Source of the DNA: Chamaelirium japonicum
Taxonomy: Eukaryota > Streptophyta > Magnoliopsida > Liliales > Melanthiaceae
NCBI GenBank assembly: GCA_947650365.1
Contig: CANTAL010000139.1
Span: 310,001-374,000 of the forward strand
Reading direction: 5' to 3'
DNA length: 64,000 nucleotides
Both the position numbers and the translations under genes were made by a program. Shown here piece after piece: positions 29,301 through 44,613 of the stretch. The notes beneath the pieces were generated by a model. The model had not been told where the DNA came from, searched no databases, and saw only the letters and a program-made list of their open reading frames with translations. Position 1 is the stretch's first letter. Each line of letters begins with the position of its first letter.

Positions 29301-32300
29301 AATGAATTAGAATGGATCGTACGAATGAATTAGAATGGATACATTTGTGCGAATGAATTAGAATGGATCGTACGAATGAATTAGAATGGATCGTATGAAT
29401 GAATTAGAATGGATCGTATGAATGAATTGGAATGGATGGTACGAATGAATTAGAATGGATCGTACGAATGAATTAGAATAGCTCATACGAATGAATCAGA
29501 ATTAATCGTATGAATGAATTAGAATGGTTACATTCGTGCGAATGAATTAGAATAGATCGTACGAATGAATTAGAATGGATCGTACGAATAAATTAGAATG
29601 GATCGTGGGAATGAATTAGAATGGATCGTACGAATGAATTAGAATGGATCCACCGAATGAGTTAGAATGGATCATACGAATGAATTAGAATGGATTGTAC
29701 GAATGAATTAGAATGGATTGTGCGAATGAATTAGAATGGATCGTATGAATGAATAAGAATGGATCGTACGAATGAATTAGAATGGATCGTGCGAATGAAT
29801 TAGCATGAATCGTACGAATGTATTAGAATGGATCGTATGAATGAATTAGAATGAATCGTACGATCCATTCTAATTCATTTGTACGATCCATTCTAATTCA
29901 TTCGCACGAATGTATCCATTCTAGTTCATTCGTACGATCCATTCTAGTTCATTCGTATGATCCATTCTAATTCATTCGTACGATCCATTCTAATTCATTC
30001 GTATGATCCATTCTAATTAATTTGTATGATCCATTCTAAGTCATTCGTACGATCCATTCTAATTCATTCATACAATCCATTCTAATTCATTCGCACGAAG
30101 GTATCCATTCTAATTAATTCGTATGATCCATTCTAATTCATTCGTATGATCCATTCTTTTTCATTCGCACGATCCAGTCTAATGGATTCGCACGATCCAT
30201 TCTAATTCATTCGCACGAATGTATCCATTCAAATTCATTCGTACGTTCCATTCTAATTCATTAATATGATCCATTCTAATTCATTCGCACGATCCATTCT
30301 AATTCATTCGTACGATCCATTCTAATTCATTCGTACGATCCATTCTAATTCATTCGCACGATCCATTCTAATTCATTCGTACAATCTATTCTATTTCATT
30401 CGTACGATCCATTCTTACTCATTCGTATGATCCATTCTAATTGATTTGGACGAATGTATCCATTCTAATTTATTCGTACGATCCATTCTAATTCATTCGT
30501 ACGATCCATTCTAATTCATTCGTACGATCCATTCTAATTCATTCGTCCGATCCATTCTAATTCATTCGCACGAATGTATCCATTCTAATTCATTCATACG
30601 GTCCATTCTAATTCATTCGCACAATCCATTCTATTTCATTCGTACGATCCATTCTTACTCATTCGTATGATCCATTATGGATACATTCGTGCGAATGAAT
30701 TAGAATGGATCATACGAATGAGTAAGAATGGATCGTACGAATGAAATAGAATGGATTATGCGAATGAATTAGAATGGATCGTACGAATGAATTAGAATGG
30801 ATCGTGTGAAAGAATTAGAATGGTTTATATGAATGAATTAGAATAGATCGTATGAATGAATTAGAATGGATCGTACGAATGAATTAGAATGGATCGTACG
30901 AATGAACTAGAATGGATACATTCGTGCGAATGAATTAGAATGGATCGTACGAATGAATTAGAATGGATCGTACGAATGAATTAGAATGGATCTTACGAAT
31001 GAATTAGAATGGATCGTACGAATGCACGATCCATGCTAATTCATTCGTTCGATCAATTCTAATTCATTAGCACGATCCATTCTAATTCATTCGTGCGATC
31101 CATTCTAATTCATTCGCACGATCCATTCTAATTCATTCGTACGATCCATTCTAATTCTTTCACACGATCCATTCTAATTCATTCGTACGATCCATTCTAA
31201 TTCATTCGTACGATCTCTTCTAATTCGTTCGTACGATCCATTCTAATTTCATTCGTACGATCCATTCTAATTCATTCTCTCGAATGTATCCATTCTAATC
31301 CATTCGTACGATCCATTCTAATCCATTCGTACGATCCATTCTAATTCATTCGCATGTATGTAACAATTCTAATTCATTCATTTGATCCATTCTAATTCAT
31401 TCGTACGATCCATTCTAATTCATTCGTCCGATCCATTCTAATTCATTCGCACGAATGTATCCATTCTAATCCATTCGTAAGATCCATTCTAATTCATTCG
31501 TACGATCCATTCTAATTCATTCGTACGATCCATTCTAATTCATTAATATGATCCATTCTAATTCATTCGTACGTCCATTCTAATTCATATGCACAAAGGT
31601 ATCCATTCTAATTCATTCATACGATCCATTCTAATTCTGGATCGTACGAATGAATTAGAATGGATACATTCGTGCGAATGAATTAGAATTGATCGTACGA
31701 ATGAATTATAATGGATCGTGCGAATGAATTAGAATGGATCGTACGAATGAATTAGAATGGATCGTACGAATGAACTAGAATGGATACATTCATGCGAATG
31801 AATTAGAATGGATCGTACGAATGAATTAGAATGGATCGTACAAATGAATTAGAATGGATCTTACGAATGAATTAGAATGGATCGTACGAATGAATTAGAA
31901 TGGATACATTCGTGCGAATGAATTAGAATGGATCGGACGAATGATTTACAATAGATCGTATGAATGAATTAGAATGGATCAAATGAATGAATTGGAATGG
32001 TTACATTCATGCGAATGAATTAGAATGGATCGTACGAATGGATTAGAATGGATCGTACGAATGGATTAGAGTGGATACATTCGAGCGAATGAATTAGAAT
32101 GGATCGTACGAATGAAATTAGAATGGATCGTACGAATGAATTAGAATAGATAGTACGAATGAATTAGAATGGATCGTACGAATGAATTAGAATGGATCGT
32201 ACGAATAAATTAGAATGGATACATTCGTCCGAATGAATTAGAATGGATCATACGAATGATTAAGAATGGATCGTACGAATGAAATAGAATAGATTGTACG

Positions 32301-35300
32301 AATGAATTATAATGGATCCTACGAATGAATTAGAATAGATCGTGTGAAAGAATTAGAATGGATTATATGAATGAATTAGAATGGATCGTATGAATGAATT
32401 AGAATGGATCGTGCGAATTAATTCGAATGGATCGTACGAATTCATTCTAATTCATTCATACAATCCATTCTTATTCTTTCACACGATCCATTCTAATTCC
32501 TTCGTACGTTCCATTCTAATTCATTAGCACGATCCATGCTAATTTATTCGTTCGATCAATTCTAATTCATTAGCACGATCCATTCGAATTCATTCGTACA
32601 ATCCATTCTAATTCCTTCGTACGATCCATTCCAATTCATTCGTACGATCTATTCTAATTAATTCGTACGATCCATTCTAATTCATTCGTACGATCCATTC
32701 TAATTCCTTCGTACGATCCATTCTAATTCATTCGTATGATCCATTCTAATTAATTCGTATGATCCATTCTAATTCATTCGTATGAATGTATCCATTCTAG
32801 TTCATTTGTACGAATGAAATAGAATAGATTGAACGAATGAATTAGAATGGATTAGAATGAATTAGAATGGATCGTGTGAAAGAATTAGAATGGATCGTAC
32901 AAATGAATTAGAATGGATTAGAATGGATCGTGCAAATGAATTAGAATGGTTCGTACGAATGAATTAGAATGGATTGTATGAATGAATTAGAATGGATCTT
33001 ACGAATGAATTATAATGGATCGTACGAATGAATTAGAATGGATCGTACGAATAAATTAAAATGGATCTTACGAATGAATTAGAATGGGTCGTACGAATAA
33101 TTTAGAATAGCTCATACGAATGAATTAGAATGAATCGTACGAATGAATTAGAATGGATCGTATAAATGAATTAGAATGGATACATTCGTGCGAATGAATT
33201 AGAATGGATCGTATGAATGAATTAGAATAGATTTTGTGAATGAATTAGAATGGATCGTACGAATGAATTAGAATAGATCCTATGAATTAGAACGGATTGT
33301 ACGAATTAATTAGAATGGATACATTCGTGCGAGCACAAAGTTATCCATTCTAATTCATTCGTACGATCAATTCTAATTCAGGATCGTACGAATGAATTAG
33401 AATGGATATATTCGTGCAAATGAATTCGAATGGATCGTATGAATGAATTAGAATGTATCGTATGAGTGAATTAGAACGGATAGTACGAATGAAGTAGAAT
33501 GGATCGTATGAATGAATTACAATGGATACATTCGTGCGAATGAATTAGAATGGATCGTATGAATGAATTAGAATAGATTGTGCGTATGACTTAGAATGGA
33601 TCGTACGAATGAATTAGAATGGATACATTCGTGCGAATAAATTAGAATGGATTGTATGAATGAATTAGAATGGATCGTACGAATGAATTAGAATGGATCG
33701 TACGAATGAACTAGAATAGATTGCGCGAATGAATTAGAATGGATTGTGCGAATGAAATAGAATCGATACAAATGAATTAGAATGGATCATACGAATGAAT
33801 TAGAATGACGATCCATTCTTACTCATTCGTATGATCCATTCTAATTTATTCGCACGAATCTATCCATTCTAATTCATTCGTACGTCTATTTCATTCGTAC
33901 GGTCCATTCTAATTCATTCGCACAATCCATTCTATTTCATTCGTACGATCCATTCTTACTCATTCGTATGATCCATTATGGATACATTCGTGCGAATGAA
34001 TTAGAATGGATCATACGAATGAGTAAGAATGAATTAGAATGGATCCTACGAATAAATTAGAATGGATCGTGTGAAAGAATTAGAATGGATTGTATGAATG
34101 AATTAGAATGGATCGTATAATGGATCGTACGAATGAATTAGAATGAATTAGAATGGATCGTACGAATGAATTAGAATGGATCATATTAATGAATTAGAAT
34201 GGATCGTACGATTGAATTAGAATGGATACATTCGTGCGAATGAATTAGAATGGATCGTATGAATGAATTAGAATAGATTTTGTGAATGAATTTGAACTGA
34301 TCATACGAATGAATTAGAATGGATCGTGCGAATGAAATAGAATGGATCGTACGAATGAAATAGAATGGATTGTACGAATGAAATAGAATGGATTGTGCGA
34401 ATGAATTAGAATGGATCGTACGAATGAATTAGAATGGATCGTGTGAAAGAATTAGAATGGATTGTATGAATGAATTAGAATAGATCGTTTGAATGAATTA
34501 GAATGGATCGTACGAATGAATTAGAATGGATCGTACGAATGAATTAGAATGGATCGTACGAATGAAATAGAATGGATACATTCACGAATGAATTAGAATG
34601 GATCGTACGAATGAATTAGAATGGATCGTACGAATGAATTAGAATGGATCTTACGAATGAATTAGAATGGATCGTACGAATTAATTAGAATGGATCGTAC
34701 GAATGAATTAGAATGGATACATTTGTGCGAATGAATTAGAATGGATCGTACGAATGAATTATAATGGATCGTACGAATGAATTAGAATGGATCGTACGAA
34801 TGAATTAGAATGGATCGTATGAAGGAATTAGAATGGATCGTACGAATGAATTAGAATGGATATATTCGTGCAAATGAATTAGAATGGATCGTATGAATGT
34901 ATTAGAATGGATCGTATGAGTGAATTAGAATGGATCGTGCGAATGAATTAGAATGGATTGTATGAATGAATTAGAATGGATCGTACGAATGAATTAGAAT
35001 GGATCATACGAATTAATTAGAATGGATCATACGAATGAATTAGAATGGTTTCGTACGAATGAATTAGAATTAGAATGGATATATTCGTGTGAATGAATTA
35101 GAATGGATACATTCGTGCGAAAGAATTAGAATGGATCGGACGAATGAATTAGAATGGATCGTACGAATGAATTAGAATGGATCAAATGAATGAATTAGAA
35201 TGGTTACATTCATGCGAATGAATTAGAATGGATCATACGAATGGATTAGAATGGATCGTACGAATGTATTAGAATGGATACATTCGAGCGAATGAATTAG

Positions 35301-36540
35301 AATGGATCGTACGAATGAAATTAGAATGGATCGTATGAATGAATTAGAATAGATCGTACGAATGAATTAGAATGGATCGTACGAATGAATTAGAATGGAC
35401 CGTGTGAAAGAATTAGAATGGATCATACGAATGAATTAGAATGGATCGTGCGAACGAATTAGAATGGATCGTACGAATGAATTAGAATGGATACATTCGT
35501 GCGAATGAATTAGAATGGATACATTCGTGCGAAAGAATTAGAATAGATCGTATGAATGAATTAGAATGGATCCTATGAATGAATTAGAATGGATCGTGCG
35601 AATGAATTAGAATGGATCGTACGAATGAATTAGAATGGATCGTGTGAAAGAATTAGAATGGATCGTACGAATGAATTAGAATGGATCGTGCGAATGAATT
35701 AGAATGGATCGTACGAATGAATTAGAATGGATACATTTGTGCGAATGAATTAGAATGGATCGTACAAATGAATTAGAATGGATCGTGCTAATGAATTAGA
35801 ATTGATCGAACGAATGAATTAGCATGAATCGTGCTAATGAATTAGAATGGATCGTACGAATGAATTAGAATGGATCGTGCGAATGAATTAGAATGGATCG
35901 TAAGAATGAATTAGAATGGATCGTGCTAATGAATTAGAATTCATCGAACGAATGAATTAGCATGGATCGTGCTAATGAATTAGAATGGATCGTACGAATG
36001 AATTAGAATGGATCAAATGAACGAATTAAAATTGTTACATTCATGCGAATGAATTAGAATGGATCGTACGAATGGATTAGAATGGATACATTCAAGCGAA
36101 TGAATTAGAATGGATCATATGAATGAATTAGAATGGATCGTGCGAATGAATTAGAATGGATCGTATGAATGAATTAGAATGGATCGTACGAATGAATTAG
36201 AATGGATCATACGAATGAATTAGAATGGATCATACGAATGAGTAAGAATGGATCGTACGAATGAAATAGAATGGATTGTACGAATGATTAGAATGGAGAC
36301 ATTCGTGCGAATGAATTAGAATTGATCGTACGAATGAATTAGAATGGATCGTACGAATGAATTAAAATGGATCGTACGAATGAATTAGAATGAATCGTGC
36401 GAATGAATTAGAATGGATCGTACGAATGAATTAGACTGGATCGTACGAATGAATTTCAATAGATACATTTGTGCGAATGAATCTAAATGGATTGTATGAA
36501 TGAATTACAATGGACCGTACGAATGAATTAGAATGAATCG

Positions 36541-37865
36541 TACGAATGAATTATAATAGCTCATACGAATGAATTAGAATGAATCGTATGAATGAATTAG
36601 AATGGTTACATTCGTGCGAATGAATTAGAATAGATCGTACGAATGAATTAGAATGGATCGTACGAATAAATTAGAATGGATCGTGGGAATGAATTAGAAT
36701 GGATCGTACGAATGAATTAGAATGGATCCACCGAATGAGTTAGAATGGATCATACGAATGAATTAGAATGGATTGTACGAATGAATTAGAATGGATTGTG
36801 CGAATGAATTAGAATGGATCGTATGAATGAATAAGAATGGATCGTACGAATGAATTAGAATGGATCGTGCGAATGAATTAGCATGAATCGTACAAATGTA
36901 TTAGAATGGATCGTACGAATGAATTAGAATGAATCGTACGATCCATTCTAATTCATTCGTACGATCCATTCTAATTCATTCGCACGAATATATCCATTCT
37001 AATTCATTCATACGATCTATTCTAATTCATTCATACAATCCCTTCTAATTCTTTCACACGATCCATTCTAATTCATTCGTACGATCCATTCTAATTCATT
37101 CGTATGATCCATTGTAATTCATTTGTATGATCCATTCTAATTCATTCCTACGATCTATTCTAATTCATTCGCTCGAATATATCCATTCTAATTCATTCGT
37201 TCGATCCATTCTAATTCATTCGCACGATCCATTCTAATTCAATCATATGATCCATTCTAATCCATTCGTACGATCCAATGAATGAAATAGAATGGATCAA
37301 ATGAATGAATTAGAATGGATCGAACGAATGAATTAGAATGGATCGTACGAATGAATTAGAATGGATCGTACGAATGAATTAGAATGGATCGTACGAATGA
37401 ACTAGAATGGATACATTCGTGCGAATGAATTAGAATGGATCGTACGAATGAATTAGAATGGATCGTACGATTCATTCTAATTCATTCATACGATCCATTC
37501 TAATACATTCGTATGATTCATGCTAATTCATTCGCACGATCCATTCTAATTCATTCCTACGATCCATTCTTATTCATTCATATGATCCATTCTAATTCAT
37601 TCGCACAATCCATTCTAATTCATTCGTACAATCCATTCTAATTCATTCGTATGATCCATTCTAACTCATTCGGTGGATCCATTCTAATTCATTCGTACGA
37701 TCCATTCTAATTCATTCCCACGATCCATTCTAATTTATTCGTACGATCCATTCTAATTCATTCGTACGATCTATTCTAATTAATTCGCAAGAATGTAACT
37801 ATTCTAATTCATTCATACGATTCATTCTAATTCATTCGTATGAGCTATTCTAATTCATTCGTACG
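36541..37865. repeat. Large inverted repeat within the satellite (arms about 405 bp)
   Basis: 36541-36945 is matched in reverse complement by 37461-37865, including rare variants (GGATCCACCGAATGAGTTAG, a GTGGGAATG unit, AGCATGAATCG). The spacer is about 515 bp. A third, direct copy of the left arm lies at about 29470-29865. Confidence 0.85.
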
Positions 37866-40800
37866 ATCCATTCTAATTCATTCTTACGATCCATTGTAAT
37901 TCATTCATACAATCCATTTAAATTCATTTGCACAAATGTATCCATTCAAATTCATTCGTACGATCCAGTCTAATTCATTCGTACGATCCATTCTAATTCA
38001 TTCGCACGAATATATCCATTCTAATTCTTTCGTATCATGCATTCTAATTCATTCATACGATCCATTCTAATTCATTCATTTGATCCATTCTAATTCATTC
38101 GTACAATACATTCTAATTCATTCGTCCGATCCATTCTAATTCATTCGCACAAATGTATCCATTCTAATTCATTCGTACGATCCATTCTAATTCATTCGTA
38201 CGATCCATTCTAATTCATTCGTAAGATCCATTCTAATTCATTCGTACGATCCATTCTATTTCATTCGTACGATCCATTCTAATTCATTCGCACGAATGTA
38301 TCCATTCTAGTTCATTCGTACGATCCATTCTAATTCATTCGTACGATCCATTCTAATTCATTCCGTACGATCCATTCTAATTCATTCGTACGATCGTACG
38401 AATGAATTAGAATGAATTAGAATGGATCGTACGAATGAATTAGAATGGATCTTACGAATGAATTAGAATGGATCGTACGAATGAATTAGAATGGATCGTA
38501 CGAATGAATTAGAATGGATACATTCGTGCGAATGAATTAGAATGGATCGGACTAATGAATTAGAATGGATCATACGAATGAATTAGAATGGATCATATGA
38601 ATTCATTAGAATGGTTACATTCATGCGAATGAATTAGAATGGATCGTACGAATGGATTAGAATGGATCGTACAAATGGATTAGAATGGATACATTCGAGC
38701 GAATGAATTAGAATGGATCGTACGAATGAATTAGAATGGATCGTACGAATGGATTAGAATGGATCCAACGAATGGATTAGAATGGATACCTTTGTGCATA
38801 TGAATTAGAATGGATCGTATGAATGAATTAGAATGGATCGTAGAATGGATCGTACGAATGAATTAGAATGGATCGTACGAATGAATTAGAATAGATCATA
38901 GGAATGAATTAGAATGGATCGTGCAAATGAATTAGAATGGATACATTCGTACGAATGAATTAGAATGGATCGTACGAATGAATTAGAATGGATCTTACGA
39001 ATGAATTAGAATGGATCATACGAATGAATTAGAATGGATCATACGAATGTGTAAGAATGGATCGTACGAATGAAATAGAATGGATTGTACGAATGAATTA
39101 GAATGGATCGTACGAATGAATTAGAATGGATCGTGTGAAAGAATTAGAATGGATTGTATGAATGAATTAGAATGGATCATATGAATGAATTAGAATGGAT
39201 CGTGCGAATGAATTCGAATGGATCGTACGAATGAATTAGAATGGATCGTACGATCCATTCTAATTCATTCGCACGATCCATTCTAATTCATTCATAGGAT
39301 CCATTCTAATTCATTCGTACGATCCATTCTAATTCATTCGCACGATCCATTCTAATTCATTCATACAATCCATTCTAATTCATTCGTACGATCTATTCTA
39401 ATTCATTCGTACGATCCATTCTAATTTACTCATACGATCCATTCTAATACATTTATACGATCCATTCTAATTCATTTGCACGAATATATCCATTCTAATT
39501 CATTCGTACGATCCATTCTAATTCCTTCGTACGATCCATTCTAATTCATTTGTACGATCTATTCTAATTCATTTGTACGATCCATTCTAATTCATTCGTA
39601 CGATCCATTCTAATTCCTTCGTACAATCCATTCTAATTCATTCGTACGATCCATTCTAATTCATTCGTACGATCCATTCTAATTCACTCATACGATCCAT
39701 TCTAATACATTCATACGATCCATTCTAATTCATTTGCATGAATATATCCATTCTAATTCATTCGTACGATCCATTCTAATTCCTTCGTACGATCCATTCT
39801 AATTCATTCGTACGATCCATTCTAATTCATTCGTACGATCCATTCTAATTCCTTCGTACGATCCATTCTAATTCCTTCGTACGATCCATTCCATTCTAAT
39901 TCATTCGTACGATCTATTCTAAATCATTCGTGCAATCCATTCTATTTCATTCGTACGATCAATTCTAATTCATTAGAATGGATCATACGAATGAATTAGA
40001 ATGGATCATATTAATGAATTAGAATGGATCGTACGAATGAATTAGAATGGATCGTACGAATGAATTAGAATGGATCGTACGAATGAATTAGAATAGATCA
40101 TACGAATGAATTAGAATGGATCATACGAATGAGTAAGAATGGATCGTACGAATGAATAAGAATGGATTAGAATGGATCGTACGAATGAAATAGAATAGAT
40201 TGTACGAATGAATTAGAATGGATTCGTACGAATGAATTAGAATGGATACATTCGTGCGAATGAATTAGAATGGATCGTACCAATGAGTAAGAATGGATCG
40301 TACGAATGAAATAGAATGGATTATGCGAATGAATTAGAATGGATCGTACGAATGAATTAGAATGGATCGTGTGAAAGAATTAGAATGGATTGTATGAATG
40401 AATTAGAATAGATTGTATGAATGAATTAGAATGGATCGTACGAATGAATTAGAATGGATCGTGCGAATGAATTAGAATGGATCGTACGAATGAATTAGAA
40501 TGGATACATTCGTGCGAATGAATTAGAATGGATCGGACGAATGAATTAGAATGGATCGTACGAATGAATTAGAATGGATTAAATGAATGAATTAGAATGG
40601 ATCGTACGAATGAATTAGAATGCATCGTACGAAAGAATTAGAATGGATATATTTGTGCGAATGAATTAGAATGGATCGTATGAATGAATTAGAATGGATC
40701 GTATGAGTGAATTAGAACGATAGTACGAATGAAGTAGAATGGATCGTATGAATGAATTAGAATGGATACATTCGTGCGAATGAATTAGAATGGATCGTAT

Positions 40801-42714
40801 GAATGAATTAGAATAGATTGTGCGAATGAATTAGAATGGATCGTACGAATGAATTAGAATAGATACATTCGTGCAAATAAATTAGAATGGATTGCATGAA
40901 TGAATTAGAATGGATCGTACGAATGAATTAGAATGGATCGTACGAATGAATTAGAATAGATTGCGCGAATAAATTAGAATGGATCGTGCGAATGAAATAG
41001 AATTGATACAAATGAATTAGAATGGATCATACGAATGAATTAGAATGACGATCCATTCTTACTCATTCGTATGATCCATTCTAATTTATTCGCACGAATG
41101 TATCCATTCTAATTCATTCGTACATCTAATTCATTCGTACGGTCCATTCTAATTCATTCGCACAATCCATTCTATTTCATTCGTACGATCCATTCTTACT
41201 CATTCGTATGATCCATTATGGATACATTCGTGCGAATGAATTAGAATGGATCATACGAATGAGTAAGAATGGATCGTACGAATGAAATAGAATGGATTGT
41301 GCGAATGAATTAGAATGGATCGTACGAATGAATTAGAATGGATCGTGTGAAAGAATTAGAATGGATTGTATGAATGAATTAGAATAGATCGTATGAATGA
41401 ATTAGAATGGATCGTACGAATGAATTAGAATGGATCGTACGAATGAATTAGAATGGATCGTACGAATGAATTAGAATGGATACATTCGTGCGACTAAATT
41501 AGAATGGATACATTCATTCGAAAGAATTAGAATAGATTGTATGAATGAATTAGAATGGATCCTATGAATGAATTAGAATGGATCGTGCGAATGAATTAGA
41601 ATGGATCGTACGAATGAATTAGAATGGATCGTGCTAATGAATTAGAATTGATCGAACGAATGAATTAGCATGGATCGTGCTAATGAATTAGAATGGAACG
41701 TACAAATGAATTAGAATGGATCGTGTGAAAGAATTAGAATGGATTGTATGAATGAATTAGAATGAATTCGTACGATCCATTCGAATTCATTCGCACGATC
41801 CATTCTAATTCATTCATACGATCCATTCTAATTTATTCATACAATCCATTCTAATTCTTTCACATGATCCATTCTAATTCATTCGTAGGATCCATTCTAA
41901 TTCATTCGTACAATCTATTCTATTTCATTCGTACGATCCATTCTAATTCATTCGTACAAGCTATTCTAATTCATTCATACGAATGGATACATTCGTGTGA
42001 ATGAGTTAGAATGGATCGTACGAATGAGTAAGAATGGATCGTACGAATGAAATAGAATGGATTGTGCGAATGAATTAGAATGGATCCTACGAATGAATTA
42101 GAATGGATCGTGTGAAAGAATTAGAATGGATTGTATGAATGAATTAGAATGGATCATATGAATGAATTAGAATGGATCGTGCGAATGAATTCGAATGGAT
42201 CGTACGAATTCATTCTAATTCATTCATACAATCCATTCTAATTCTTTCACACGATCCATTCTAATTCATTCGTACGTTCCATTCTAATTCATTAGCACAA
42301 TCCATGCTAATTCATTCGTTCGATCAATTCTAATTCATTAGCACGATCAATTCTAATTCATTCGTACGATCCATTCTAATACATTCGTACGATCCATTCT
42401 AATTCATTCGCACGATCCATTCTAATTCATTCGTAGGATCCATTCTAATTAATTCAAACGATCTATTCTAATTCTTTCGCACGAATGTATCCATTCTAAT
42501 TCATTCGCACGAATTTATCCATTCTAATTCATTCGTACGATCCATTCTAATTCATTCGTACGATCCATTCTAATTCATTCATACGATCTATTCTAATTCA
42601 TTCATACAATCCATTCTAATTCTTTCACACGATCCATTCTAATTCATTCGTACGATCCATTCTAATTCATTCGCACAATCCATTCTATTTTATTCGTACG
42701 ATCCATTCTTACTC

Positions 42715-44613
42715 ACGTACGATCCATTCTAATTCCTTCGTACGATCCATTCTAATTCATTCATAATATCCATTCTAATTCTTTCACACGATCCATTCTA
42801 ATTCATTCGTACGATCCATTCTAATTCATTCGTGCAATCCATTCTATTTCATTCGTACGATCCATTCTTACTCATTCGTACGATCCATTCTAACTCATTC
42901 ACACGAATGTATCCATTCGTATGAATGAATTAGAATAGATTGTACGAATGAATTAGAATGGATCGTATGAATGAATTAGAATGGATCGTACGAAGGAATT
43001 AGAATGGATCGTACGAATGAATTAGAATGGATCGTACGAATGAATTAGAATAGATCGTACGAATGAATTAGAATGGATCGTACGAAGGAATTAGAATGGA
43101 TCGTACGAATGAATTAGAATGGATATATTCGTGCAAATGAATTAGAATGGATCGTATGAATGTATTAGAATGGATCGTATGAGTGAATTAGAATGGATCG
43201 TACGAATGAATTAGAATGGATTGTATGAATGAATTAGAATGGATCGTACGAATGAATTAGAATGGATCGTGTGAAAGAATTAGAATGGATTGTACGAATG
43301 AATTAGAATGGATCCTATGAATGAATTAGAATGGATCGTGCGAATGAATTAGAATGGATCGTACGAATGAATTAGAATGGATCAAATGAATGAATTAGAA
43401 TGGTTATATTCATGCGAATGAATTAGAATGGATCGTATGAATGGATTAGAATGGATCGTACGAATGGATTAGAATGGATACATTCGAGCGAATGAATTAG
43501 AATGGATCGTACGAATGAATTAGAATGGATCGTACGAATGGATTAGAACGGATCCTACGAATGGATTAGAATGGATACCTTTGTGCATATGAATTAGAAT
43601 GGATCGTACGAATGAATTAGAATGGATCATATTAATGAATTAGAATGGATCGTACGAATGAATTAGAATGGATCGTGCGAATGGATTCGAATGGATACAA
43701 ATGAATTAGAATGGATTAGAATAAATTAGCATGGATCGTGCTAATGAATTAGAATGGAACGTACGAATGAATTAGAATGGATCTTGTGAAAGAATTAGAA
43801 TGGATTGTATGAATGAATTAGAATGAATTCGTTCGATCAATTCTAATTCATTAGCATGATCCATTCTAATTCATTCGTACGATCCATTCTAATTCATTCG
43901 CACGATCCATTCTAATTCATTCGTACGATCCATTCTAATTCTTTCACACGATCCATTCTAATTCATTTGTACGATCCATTCTAATTCATTCGTACGATCC
44001 ATTCTAATTCCTTCGTACGGTCCATTCTAATTCATTCGTACGATCCATTCTAATTCCTTCGTACGATCCATTCTAATTCATTCATACAATCCATTCTAAT
44101 TCTTTCACACGATCCATTCTAATTCATTCGTACGACCCATTCTAATTCATTCATGCAATCCATTCTATTTCATTCGTACGATCCATTTTTACTCATTCGT
44201 ACGATCCATTCTAATTCATTCACACGAATGTATCCATTCGTACGAATGAATTAGAATAGATTGTACGAATGAATTAGAATGGATCGTACGAATGAATTAG
44301 AATGGATCGTACGAAGGAATTAGAATGGATCGTACGAATGAATTAGAATGGATCGTACGAATGAATTAGAATAGATCGTACGATTGAATTAGAATGGATC
44401 ATACGAAGGAATTAGAATGGATCGTACGAATGAATTAGAATGGATATATTCGTGCAAATGAATTAGAATGGATCGTATGAATGTATTAGAATGGATCGTC
44501 TGAGTGAATTAGAATGGATCGTACGAATGAATTAGAATGGATTGTATGAATGAATTAGAATGGATCGTACGAATGAATTAGAATGGATCGTGTGAAAGAA
44601 TTAGAATGGATTG
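42715..44613. repeat. 1321-bp tandem duplication in the satellite
   Basis: 42715-43675 is repeated 1321 bases later, from about 44036, including the R-to-F junction (42921 and 44241). The second copy is interrupted at 44613 by element C and resumes at 55070, diverging near 55452. Confidence 0.8.
44609..44613. repeat. Target site duplication of element C (left copy)
   Basis: GATTG before the 5' LTR is repeated exactly at 55065-55069 after the 3' LTR. The uninterrupted paralogous satellite copy has GATTG at 43288-43292. Confidence 0.95.

Larger units (their letters stand above)
20365..44613. repeat. 23-bp satellite array, first segment (24 kb), with alternating orientation
   Basis: The unit is 23 bp with core AATGGATCGTACGAATG. 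A common 28-bp variant has ACATT inserted after GGAT and GTGC for GTAC. Blocks of forward (F) and reverse (R) polarity alternate. Approximate starts: F20365, R20460, F21050, R23487, F24337, R24504, F26241, R27430, F27742, R28300, F28447, R29860, F30678, R31025, F31638, R32441, F32811, R33333, F33380, R33808, F33978, R36935, F37277, R37470, F38395, R39252, F39975, R41048, F41218, R41768, F41983, R42208, F42921, R43830, F44241. No gene, promoter or RNA gene is visible. Confidence 0.96.

Noticed and set aside
20365..44613. CRISPR-like array of short repeats
   Set aside because: Units are contiguous 23-bp repeats without unique spacers, of both polarities, in plant DNA without cas genes.
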